A DNA stretch of 39,363 nt from Bacteroides sp. 43_108 (GTDB lineage: Bacteria > Bacteroidota > Bacteroidia > Bacteroidales > Bacteroidaceae). Each line of letters begins with the position of its first letter. The stretch's first letter is position 1. Location of the stretch: NCBI GenBank assembly GCA_001915545.1, contig MNQS01000124.1, positions 1 through 39,363 on the forward strand. The letters run 5' to 3'. Positions 32,381-39,211 of the stretch are shown here, in pieces. A program made the translations under genes and the position numbers. The notes under the pieces were generated by a model that saw only the letters and a list, made by a program, of their open reading frames with translations, was not told where the DNA came from and made no database searches.

Positions 32381-34975
32381 ATGAATTATAAAATTGGTAC
32401 CTGCATCCTGACAGCAGGTGTGTTGTTTGGATTTAGCAGTTGCCAGGAAGAAGAATTTATAGACGGAAGCCACGACGGAAAAGTGACGATTGTGGGGCGT
32501 ATGGATGGTGCACTCCAGACACGTACATGTGTCGACACGTCCTCCCCTGATGGAGCTACAGGAATTTTGTGGTCTCCAAAGGATACTATCGGAGTGTTCG
32601 GTGATAAAGGTACCAAGAATTCATTGTTCGAGGCTGCCAATACTGGAAATGTTGCTGAGGCGGAATTCAACGGTTCGATGGCAAGTGGTGAGTATCCTAC
32701 ATACGCTTATTATCCGTACAGTTTGGATAATGCTTCTGCAGATGTAACAGCTTTGAAGGGGAATCTGAAATTGGAGCAAACCTTCGATATGACCACCGGC
32801 AAGTTAGAGTGTGATTATAAGGTTGGAACTCCGACTTCACAAGCAGGCGATGGACGATACGAATTTGATTTTAAACATCTGTTCTCATTGTTGAAGTTTG
32901 ATATTGATGCTACCGGTACTGCACTTGAAGGTGATAGACTGGAAAAAATTATTCTGACACTGCCGGATGGTCGCCGTCTTGGTGGTGAATTCACTTTCGA
33001 TGCAACGACCAAAGAAGTTGAATGGACGTCGTCCACAACTGGTGCAAACGTCCTGACAATGGATTGGAATGACAAACCATCTCTCACAAGTGGAAAATCG
33101 TATACAGGTTATATAACTTGCGCACCAGATATAAGGCAAGGTGATGAGATAAAGATTACAATTCTTACACAGCAGTTTAAGGCCGAATTTACACGTATTG
33201 CACTTGTCGATTTTACAGCTAATGCTTGTTATACATTCCCGCTTTCGTTGCAGAATTATAAAGATGACATGAAGGTGACCGAGCGTCCAATATTCAAGTC
33301 TTTCTCCTTTGATGTGGTACACAACGCAGGTAAAATTTTGGATACAAAGCTCGTTTTTAGTGGTAATGCCACAAGTGCTGAAAGAAGTACGGGCGAAATA
33401 ATGAATGTTGATGGTGATGTCATTTCAGGATGCATACCATATCTGTACGACTTTAAGCTGAAGCCGACATTTGAAGTTAATGATGGTACTGTAGTTACAA
33501 TAAAAGGAGAAGAACAGACAAGCGGTGTTAGTGAAGTAGATTTCAGTAAGTCTGTTGTATATACTCTCAATAAAGGGAGTGAAACAAGAGATGTTACAGT
33601 ATCTGTCACAAATTCTGGACTTCCAATTGTAGTGTTGACTCAAAGTGGTGGCTGTACTGAAAATTGGACTGAGGCCGGAATCAATGTGCGCGCCAAGGAT
33701 GCTGATTGGGTTGAAACTGACAAAATTTCAATTTACAATGCTGACGGCACAATTGATAATGATGAGAACGTTGACCTTGCTTGCGGTATCCGTCTTAGAG
33801 GAAATTCTACACAGAAATTTCCAAAGAAACCGTTTGCTATAAAGTTGAAAGAAAAGGCTGAAGTTTTAGATATGCCTAAGCACAAGCGTTGGGTTCTCCT
33901 CGCTAACTGGATGGACAGGACGATGCTGCGTAATGCTGTAGCCTTTGAGGTGGCACATCGTGTGGACAGTGCATATAGTGATGACGGTATCGGTTGGAGT
34001 CCTCGTGGAACAAGTGTTGAGGTCGTTATGGATGGTCGTCATGTAGGTAACTATTATTTATGTGAGCAGATCAAGATTGACGGTGACCGTGTGGATATCA
34101 AAGATTGTATCGAAGATATCATCGGCGATGGAAACCCAAATCCGACAATGGCCGATTGCGGTTATCTGCTGGAGTTTGACGACAATTATGACGAGGTGGA
34201 TAAATTCCATACAGGTCGTGGTTTGCCGTGTATGTTCAAGGATGAGGTAAGTACGTACAGTTCTGATATTTTCAATCAGGTGAAGGCCAGAATTGAAGCT
34301 GTAGAAGCCAATCTTGAAAATGGCAATTACAGTACAGCCTATAATGATTTGGACATCAATTCTGTAATCGATTACTTCTTTGTGCAGGAACTGACATTCA
34401 ATGACGAGTATAAGCATCCGAAGAGTGTTTATATGTTGATCGATGGCGATGGTAAGTTGACTGCCGGCCCTGTTTGGGATTTCGACTGGCAGACTTTTGT
34501 TGATTATGATAATGTACAGTCGATGAACAGTAAATACGGCGGTACTTATTCTTGTCGTCAGTATGGCGAATGGTTGTATGGCGCATCAAAGCTTGCAGAA
34601 GAAAAACCTTGGTGGCAAGGAGGTGGTTACGATTACGAAAACGATATGCCATATATGTGGTATCCGCTCCTTTTCAAGGATGCAGATTTCCGTGCGAGGG
34701 TACAGGAACGTTGGGCTGTTATCTATCCGCATCTGTCATCTGTTGTGGATAAGATGGATGAGCTTGCTGAGCAGAATAGACTGTCAGACAAGTATAATTC
34801 TGCAATTTGGCCGCTCGCATCGAAGATTAAGGTTGATGCAGGTGCTGCATATAACGGTGACGAAGATATGACTTTCGATGAAGCAATATCATCGATGAAG
34901 CAGGCATACAAAGAACGTTTGGAATGGATGAATACAAACATTACAAGCGGTTTGTTCGTTACAGATGCAAATTGA
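32381..34975 (+). CDS. Surface lipoprotein with CotH kinase-like domain
   Basis: An 864-residue lipoprotein: a signal peptide with Cys21 in FSSCQEEEF, where CQEEE fits the surface-export signal. About 30-300 is Mfa/fimbrillin-like (QTRTCVD, ILWSPKDTIGVFG, YAYYPYS, FKHLFSLLKFDI). A short Ig-like linker follows. From about 450 there is a CotH-type protein-kinase-like domain: IRLRGNSTQKFPKKPFAIKL, then LLANWMDRTMLRN, VEVVMDGRHVGNYYLCEQ, and AGPVWDFDW (about 697-705), the last containing the conserved Asp of CotH kinases. CotH proteins are atypical extracytoplasmic kinases in spore coats and are common as lipoproteins in Bacteroidetes, targets mostly unknown. Position after the polysaccharide operon suggests a surface partner of the polymer. 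Confidence 0.85.
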   Translation: MNYKIGTCILTAGVLFGFSSCQEEEFIDGSHDGKVTIVGRMDGALQTRTCVDTSSPDGATGILWSPKDTIGVFGDKGTKNSLFEAANTGNVAEAEFNGSMASGEYPTYAYYPYSLDNASADVTALKGNLKLEQTFDMTTGKLECDYKVGTPTSQAGDGRYEFDFKHLFSLLKFDIDATGTALEGDRLEKIILTLPDGRRLGGEFTFDATTKEVEWTSSTTGANVLTMDWNDKPSLTSGKSYTGYITCAPDIRQGDEIKITILTQQFKAEFTRIALVDFTANACYTFPLSLQNYKDDMKVTERPIFKSFSFDVVHNAGKILDTKLVFSGNATSAERSTGEIMNVDGDVISGCIPYLYDFKLKPTFEVNDGTVVTIKGEEQTSGVSEVDFSKSVVYTLNKGSETRDVTVSVTNSGLPIVVLTQSGGCTENWTEAGINVRAKDADWVETDKISIYNADGTIDNDENVDLACGIRLRGNSTQKFPKKPFAIKLKEKAEVLDMPKHKRWVLLANWMDRTMLRNAVAFEVAHRVDSAYSDDGIGWSPRGTSVEVVMDGRHVGNYYLCEQIKIDGDRVDIKDCIEDIIGDGNPNPTMADCGYLLEFDDNYDEVDKFHTGRGLPCMFKDEVSTYSSDIFNQVKARIEAVEANLENGNYSTAYNDLDINSVIDYFFVQELTFNDEYKHPKSVYMLIDGDGKLTAGPVWDFDWQTFVDYDNVQSMNSKYGGTYSCRQYGEWLYGASKLAEEKPWWQGGGYDYENDMPYMWYPLLFKDADFRARVQERWAVIYPHLSSVVDKMDELAEQNRLSDKYNSAIWPLASKIKVDAGAAYNGDEDMTFDEAISSMKQAYKERLEWMNTNITSGLFVTDAN

Positions 34976-35020
34976 AGTTTTTATAGTTAATAAAGTAGAA
35001 ACCTTTTAATTAACATTAAT

Positions 35021-36211
35021 ATGATTAGAAAAACATTAGTTGCGGCTTTGGGGTTACTCGCCGCGGGTTCAGTAAGTGCTCAGACTCTTGAGACGTCTGG
35101 CAATGAAGAGTACAGTGTTGATAAATACAAAGTTGAGACCAACCGTTTCTGGAGCAACTGGTTTGTCAGTGTAGGCGGTGGTGTTAATATGTATTTTGGC
35201 GACCATGACCGCCAGATGAAATTCGGCGACAGGTTGGCTCCGGCACTTGATGTTGCTATCGGTAAGTGGTTTACTCCTGGCATCGGTGTGAGAGTGATGT
35301 ACAGCGGTCTGTGTATCAGTGGTGCTACTCAGAACGGTTCACACTCAAACGGTAAGCCTATAAGCGGTAAGCCTTGGGATGGCTATTGGTTGGAGGAGCA
35401 GGACTTTGATTTCTTCAATATCCATGCCGACGTGATGTTCAACATGTCGAACCTCTTGTGCGGATATAACGAAAAACGTATATGGAACTGCAGTCCGTAT
35501 ATCGGTGTAGGTTGGGCTCATGTATGGGATAAGCCTTCTACTAGAGAGGTGTCTATGAACGTGGGTATACTGAACTCTTTCCGTATCACTTCTTCACTTG
35601 ACATCAACCTCGACATACGCGGTATGCTTGTCAATGACCGTTTTGACGGTGAGGTTGGACAGGCAAAAGAAGATGGTCTGCTTACTGCTACAGTTGGTTT
35701 GACATACAAGTTCCCATTGCGCGGATGGAACCATGTGAAGAATGTTGAGCCGGTGGATATGGCAGCTCTCAATGCTTTGCGCCAGAAGGTTGATCAGCTC
35801 AGTCGCGACAATGAGCGTCTGCAGCGTGCACTCGAAGCTGGAAGAAAAGAAGAGGCCAAGACTATCGTGAAGAAGATAAATGTGGCTTCTCCTAATCTTG
35901 TTACCTTCCAGATTGGAAAGAGCAAGCTTTCTAACGAGGCTAAGGCTAACCTGAGCATGCTGGCAGAGGTTATCAAGACCGGTGATGCAAATATGGTTTA
36001 CACTGTTACAGGTTATGCTGATGCAGGAACAGGAAGCAAGAGTCTCAACGAGCGCTTGAGCAAGAAGCGTGCCGAGGTTGTGAAGGACTTCCTCGTAAAG
36101 GAATGCGGTGTGAAAGAGTCTCAGCTTGAGGTTGATTACAAGGGTGGCGTAGGCAATATGTTCTATGATGATCCTCGTCTGAGCCGTGCTGTAATCACAA
36201 AGAGCAAATAA
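35021..36211 (+). CDS. OmpA-family outer-membrane protein
   Basis: A 396-residue protein. Residues 1-21 are a signal peptide (ALGLLAAGSVSAQ, cleavage after SA-Q). About 45-240 alternates hydrophobic and polar residues in short strands, as expected for a beta barrel, with aromatic-rich ends (WFVSVGGGVNMYFGD). A short coiled linker (LRQKVDQLSRDNERLQRALE, about 255-274) leads to the OmpA-like peptidoglycan-binding domain (about 290-396): VTGYADAGTGSK with the Asp and LNERLSKKRAEVVKDFL with the Arg that bind diaminopimelate. It anchors the envelope and often lies in EPS loci of this group. Its stop is followed by a strong terminator, so it ends the operon. Confidence 0.93.
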   Translation: MIRKTLVAALGLLAAGSVSAQTLETSGNEEYSVDKYKVETNRFWSNWFVSVGGGVNMYFGDHDRQMKFGDRLAPALDVAIGKWFTPGIGVRVMYSGLCISGATQNGSHSNGKPISGKPWDGYWLEEQDFDFFNIHADVMFNMSNLLCGYNEKRIWNCSPYIGVGWAHVWDKPSTREVSMNVGILNSFRITSSLDINLDIRGMLVNDRFDGEVGQAKEDGLLTATVGLTYKFPLRGWNHVKNVEPVDMAALNALRQKVDQLSRDNERLQRALEAGRKEEAKTIVKKINVASPNLVTFQIGKSKLSNEAKANLSMLAEVIKTGDANMVYTVTGYADAGTGSKSLNERLSKKRAEVVKDFLVKECGVKESQLEVDYKGGVGNMFYDDPRLSRAVITKSK

Positions 36212-36230
36212 AACATAACTGTTGACTTTA

Positions 36231-36305
36231 TCTGCAGATGACTTTTTGTTGTTTTATTTTTCATACGTAATAATAGGGATAGTTACTTAAGTTTTCATCT
36301 GCAGA
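36231..36305. repeat. 11-bp inverted repeat flanking 53 bases after the OmpA gene
   Basis: TCTGCAGATGA (36231-36241) is repeated inverted as TCATCTGCAGA (36295-36305). The enclosed bases are AT-rich. The right arm lies immediately before the terminator stem. It may simply extend the terminator structure; it is much shorter than known invertible-promoter repeats. Confidence 0.5.
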
Positions 36306-36308
36306 CGG

Positions 36309-36366
36309 TCCCACAGGTGTAACGGCATTTTATTGGTGCTGTTACTGCCTGTGGGATTTTTGTTTT
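36309..36366 (+). terminator. Rho-independent terminator after the OmpA gene
   Basis: TCCCACAGG pairs with CCTGTGGGA around an inner GTAAC/GTTAC stem, followed by ATTTTTGTTTT. This long GC-rich stem with a T-tract marks the end of the plus-strand transcription unit that includes the polysaccharide genes. Confidence 0.9.
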
Positions 36367-36425
36367 GTAAGGTTTGCTTGCGGGATGGTAAACTGTTGGG
36401 GCTATGGCGTCATTACTTCTCAACA

Positions 36426-36533
36426 GTCATTCCTGGCTGGGAGCAGGAATCTTATGATGATGGTTTGCACTTATCCTAGTCTGCACTGTACTGCACATGA
36501 AGATAAGATCCCTGGTCCTGGCCAGGGATGACG
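36426..36533. repeat. BIME-like paired-hairpin repeat, copy A
   Basis: Two hairpins in opposite orientation, ATTCCTGG...(C)AGGAAT and ATCCCTGG...CCAGGGAT, are separated by about 55 bases that include GATGATGG and a CACATGAAGATAAG stretch. The second hairpin is the near-inverse of the first, the layout of bacterial interspersed mosaic elements built from REP units. Open frames in this region are by-products of the repeat. Confidence 0.8.
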
Positions 36534-36628
36534 TGTCGCGGGCACTGTGCAGTTTTTCGTGGGTGTTAACATGATTTAGACAGAAGAACAAAAGAACAAA
36601 AGGTTGCATTGAAAAGCCGTACGCCTGT

Positions 36629-36681
36629 TCAAGCAAGCTTGACATTCGTCTGGCATTTCAATGTCTGGCACCTGCGGTGCC
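36629..36681. repeat. Tandem mini-palindromes with TCTGG spacers
   Basis: Three short palindromes of unrelated sequence follow one another: TCAAGC-AA-GCTTGA, CATT-TC-AATG and GGCACC-TGC-GGTGCC. The spacer CGTCTGG or TGTCTGG separates them. The layout parallels the GGTAAA-spaced arrays at 36918 and 39215 but with another spacer. Confidence 0.6.
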
Positions 36682-36751
36682 ATAGCCTACGTCTTCTTTT
36701 GTTGATATGAACAAAAGTTTTTTGTAATGTTACCACAATTGCTCCCATACT

Positions 36752-36857
36752 GTCATTCCTGGCTGGGACCAGGAATCTAATGATGATGGTGGCACTTATC
36801 CTGGTCTGCACTGTATAGCACATGAAGATAAGGTCTCTGGTCTTGGCCAGGGATGAC
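36752..36857. repeat. BIME-like paired-hairpin repeat, copy B
   Basis: This is the most complete copy: GTCATTCCTGG...CCAGGAATC, a spacer with GATGATGGTGGCACTTATCC and ACATGAAGATAAGG, and CTGGTCTTGGCCAG then GATGACG. It is in the same orientation as copies A, C and D and opposite to the copy at the left end of the window. Confidence 0.85.
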
Positions 36858-36917
36858 GTATCGCGGGCACTGTGCTGTTTTAGTGGGTGCATGCCTTGTT
36901 TTGACAGAAGAACATGG

Positions 36918-37002
36918 TGCGAGTAAGCTCGCAAGGTAAACGCGCATTGCGCTAGGTAAAACATGAAGCAGGCTTCATTAGGTAAAACGCAGGTGTGCCT
37001 GC
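36918..37002. repeat. GGTAAA-spaced mini-palindrome array
   Basis: Four perfect palindromes with different stems: TGCGAG-TAAG-CTCGCA, GCGC-ATT-GCGC, ATGAAGC-AG-GCTTCAT and GCAGG-TGTG-CCTGC. They are separated by (A/T)AGGTAAA(A)C. The stems share no sequence, only self-complementarity and spacing. TTTTT follows the last stem, so the end could terminate transcription from the left. Confidence 0.8.
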
Positions 37003-37060
37003 TTTTTAGACATAAGAACAAAAGTCATGAGGTTAATGTTACCGCAATTGCTACCATACC

Positions 37061-37090
37061 GTCATTCCTGGCTGGGACCAGAAATCTAAT
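37061..37090. repeat. Left half of a split BIME-like repeat, copy C
   Basis: The first hairpin unit (GTCATTCCTGGCTGGGACCA...AATCTAAT) and its usual left flank (AATGTTACCGCAATTGCTACC, from about 37035) are present, but the homology to copy B stops at 37090. The missing right half resumes at about 39119. Confidence 0.75.
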
Positions 37091-37156
37091 TCTAGGACTT
37101 GTAGATACAGAGTATTCGTTTATTGTCAGTGAAGTGTGGGTGTTTTGTTTTACATT

Positions 37157-37855
37157 TCAATTTTTATTGGCAATTGGTCCTATACGTTCCTTTACAATTT
37201 CAGGCATATATCGATTTTTGTTGAGTACGTCTCCTAATCCTAATTTAGGATATACCATGCCACCGACTCCTGGTATTATACCATGCACTTTATCTCTCTC
37301 AGAATCTATTGCAAAAGTGAGGAATTCAAATTTTTCTGTGATGTTGGCTGGAAATTCTCTTTTTAAACTCTTTTCTGCGTCCTTGTACATTACAGGTGCG
37401 ACGATATATATTTTTTTCGGCGATATATCATTTATGAGCCTGTTAAGCTGTGTCTTTACTACGCAAGAGGTACTGATGATGGATTTTACTAATATTAAAG
37501 TTTTGCAATCTTTGATTTCTTCAACGAATGATTTGATTATAGGGCTATATTCTAAGCTTGTTTTGGAATCCAATGTAACCCTTTCGTTCCAAAAAACAGC
37601 AAGTGAAACTTCTTTTTGAGATATGGCGTCAAGTACACCATGAGCAAGCCAGTCTGCGTCTTCTGAAGCACAGGCTAACATCGTGTTGCCGTAATTGCCA
37701 TTAGTCTTTTTATTCAACAGTTGACCAAGAGCTTTCCCTATTTCGTAAAATGTTTTACGGTAGCTCGTTACAGATATGTTCGGTTGGGAAAGTGTCTGCA
37801 TGAGACGTATGGTGCTTTTATCGTCGTCAAATCTTAAATTCTTGTAAGTTCTCAT
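37157..37855 (-). CDS. Phosphoribosyltransferase-like protein
   Basis: A 232-residue protein, last gene of a three-gene minus-strand group. The centre looks like a type-I phosphoribosyltransferase core: an alpha/beta part with MLACASEDADWLAHGVLDAI (about 59-78), then KTLILVKSIISTSCVV (about 118-133) at the place of the PRPP-binding loop (usually hydrophobic-V-D-D-x-x-x-T-G-x-T), then KKIYIVAPVMYKDA. The two acidic residues of the loop are K-S here and the Gly is Ser, so PRPP binding may be lost or altered. The C-terminus has GIIPGVGGMVYPKLGLGD. It starts 19 bases after the nuclease-like gene. The fold call rests on pattern only. PRTase-like proteins occur as effectors in some bacterial conflict systems, but I cannot assign this one to a named system. 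Confidence 0.5.
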   Translation of the reverse strand: MRTYKNLRFDDDKSTIRLMQTLSQPNISVTSYRKTFYEIGKALGQLLNKKTNGNYGNTMLACASEDADWLAHGVLDAISQKEVSLAVFWNERVTLDSKTSLEYSPIIKSFVEEIKDCKTLILVKSIISTSCVVKTQLNRLINDISPKKIYIVAPVMYKDAEKSLKREFPANITEKFEFLTFAIDSERDKVHGIIPGVGGMVYPKLGLGDVLNKNRYMPEIVKERIGPIANKN

Positions 37856-37874
37856 CTTCTTCAGATTTAAATCA

Positions 37875-38711
37875 TTAGTAAAGTAATTCTAATAGCTCAT
37901 ACAAACTTGAAGGATTGGTTTCAATTATCCTATGTTCAACTTCGTCGCTCCAGCAGATTTCTCCCTTAAGTTTGCCTTCATATGACCAATACAGCTTTAT
38001 GCCACGTGAATGTGTGCTAACTCCACATTTCTTAAATATTGTCTTGCATTCTTCTGATATATTGGTATCTAGGTAACTCTTTATATTTACAAGCCCGCTT
38101 CCGATTTGCAGAACCTTGTCGGATATTTGTTTTAGCGAAATGTGCTTTTGTTCACATCCATCCCATACTCCAAGCAACGTGCCTGCTACTCCAAATAGTT
38201 GGTCGTCTTTAATATCGTCGCTTGCTGTTATTGACTTGATGGCCTTTTTGAAGTATTCACATGATTGCAATAATTGGTTAAGGCTTTCGCATGCAGGGAA
38301 AAAAGATGCTGTAGTATGCTCGGATATGTCATGTGGAATATTTGCAACAGTACTGTTTGGACTGGAATAGATCAATCTGAGATTAAAGTTTTCGCCTCTT
38401 TCCTTTGAAATTTCCATCTGACGTTTAAAATCATATTTCAGTTTGCCGGTGCTCCATGTTAGGTCTTTGACATTTTTGAGCTGATAATAACTTTTTTCAG
38501 TTTGGTTTATCTCTATAAGTAAATCGTCTACAAATGTATTTTCCACTTGCGATGTAAACTGAATAGATTCTAAATTCGTGATGAATTTATCCATTAAATA
38601 CGCAATGCAGTATACAGCATAGAAACTTTCATATATGGCACCTTTGCTGTTGTTCTTGCCTCCACGATGCTTGTTTTTTAGATATTTTCGTTCTTTTTCT
38701 GTAATCGGCAT
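37875..38711 (-). CDS. PD-(D/E)XK-type nuclease-like protein (defence-type)
   Basis: A 278-residue protein. The N-terminal 90 residues have the layout of a restriction-type nuclease: a basic head (RGGKNNSKGAIYES, with E28 in the first helix), then VDDLLIEI with D62/D63, and YYQLKNVKDLTWS with Q77 and K79, giving E...D...QxK, as in Cap4/DUF4297-like dsDNA nucleases of bacterial conflict systems. The remaining 190 residues (helices around IKSITASDDIKDDQLFG, and a C-terminal strand-rich part) are unassigned and might sense the trigger. It overlaps the upstream DUF1653 gene by 34 bases and lies 19 bases before the PRTase-like gene, so the three form one operon. Confidence 0.6.
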   Translation of the reverse strand: MPITEKERKYLKNKHRGGKNNSKGAIYESFYAVYCIAYLMDKFITNLESIQFTSQVENTFVDDLLIEINQTEKSYYQLKNVKDLTWSTGKLKYDFKRQMEISKERGENFNLRLIYSSPNSTVANIPHDISEHTTASFFPACESLNQLLQSCEYFKKAIKSITASDDIKDDQLFGVAGTLLGVWDGCEQKHISLKQISDKVLQIGSGLVNIKSYLDTNISEECKTIFKKCGVSTHSRGIKLYWSYEGKLKGEICWSDEVEHRIIETNPSSLYELLELLY

Positions 38712-38929
38712 AACATTTCTTCTTTTGTGATTTCTTTGAAACGATTTATTTCTTTCCCGTCAATTACAACCTTACTGAAAAACAAACTTTTGGGACGTAC
38801 CCAAAAATCATGCACACCGTACATTGCTTGATAGATTACCATTTCTTCAAGTGTTTCGCTATGTCGACCTATACCTATTAATTTGTATAGGCCGCCTTTG
38901 AAATGCACAAAATATCGTACTTCTTGCAT
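38678..38929 (-). CDS. DUF1653-family small protein
   Basis: An 83-residue protein. VHFKGGLYKLIGIGRHSETL followed by EEMVIYQAMYG and FWVRPKSLFF is the DUF1653 signature: H-x-K-G-x-x-Y, then R-H-S-E-T-x-E, then Y-Q-x-x-Y-G and W-V-R-P. Function is unknown, although the domain resembles a small beta-barrel. It is first in the minus-strand operon; its 3' end overlaps the nuclease-like gene by 34 bases, a strong sign of coupled translation. Lone DUF1653 proteins are widespread, so its presence alone does not mean defence. Confidence 0.88.
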   Translation of the reverse strand: MQEVRYFVHFKGGLYKLIGIGRHSETLEEMVIYQAMYGVHDFWVRPKSLFFSKVVIDGKEINRFKEITKEEMLCRLQKKNENI

Positions 38930-38988
38930 GTCTTTCTTTAATTCTGTCTTTAAAAATGAGCATTTTATTTGATTATACCAACTTCAAA

Positions 38989-39004
38989 TATTGAATATTC
39001 AATA
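38989..39004. promoter_or_regulatory. 16-bp perfect palindrome upstream of the three-gene operon
   Basis: TATTGAATATTCAATA is a perfect palindrome located 60 bases upstream of the DUF1653 start. Its place in the probable promoter region suits an operator for a dimeric regulator. A TATAAT-like sequence (minus strand, about 38974-38979) lies just downstream of it. No regulator gene is seen in the module. Confidence 0.5.
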
Positions 39005-39118
39005 CTTTAACATACAATAACCGTGATATATATGTTTTTGTGTGATAAATGGTATTTCATTATTGAAAATCATATTTATTAGTGGGTCTGTAGGTGGCGT
39101 TTACAAGAATAGGAAGGG

Positions 39119-39211
39119 TATGATGATGGTTGGCGCTTATCCTCGCAGGCAATGTGCAACACATGAAGATAAGGTCTCTGGTCTTGGCCAGAGATGACGT
39201 ATCGCGGGCAC
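39119..39211. repeat. Right half of the split BIME-like repeat, copy D
   Basis: Homology to copy B resumes at TATGATGATGGT (39119) and continues through ACATGAAGATAAGGTCTC and CTGGTCTTGGCCAG to the GCGGGCACT flank. The first hairpin unit is missing here but is found at 37061, on the other side of the three-gene module. Confidence 0.75.

Noticed and set aside
36231..36305. Invertible promoter flanked by the 11-bp inverted repeat
   Set aside because: The repeats are short compared with known invertible promoters of Bacteroides and the 53 enclosed bases have no clear promoter; they lie after, not before, an operon. I keep the repeat as a feature only.
36427..37021. Open frames on the minus strand that read through the BIME-like repeats and predict short proteins with a common motif
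   Set aside because: The frames follow the hairpin repeats and share their sequence only because the repeat is present in several copies; there is no signal of codon selection or a start context, so I treat them as repeat by-products.
36963..37619. Plus-strand frame overlapping the PRTase-like gene
   Set aside because: It begins inside the mini-palindrome array and runs opposite the minus-strand gene; the minus-strand translation has a recognisable pattern and operon neighbours, this one has none.
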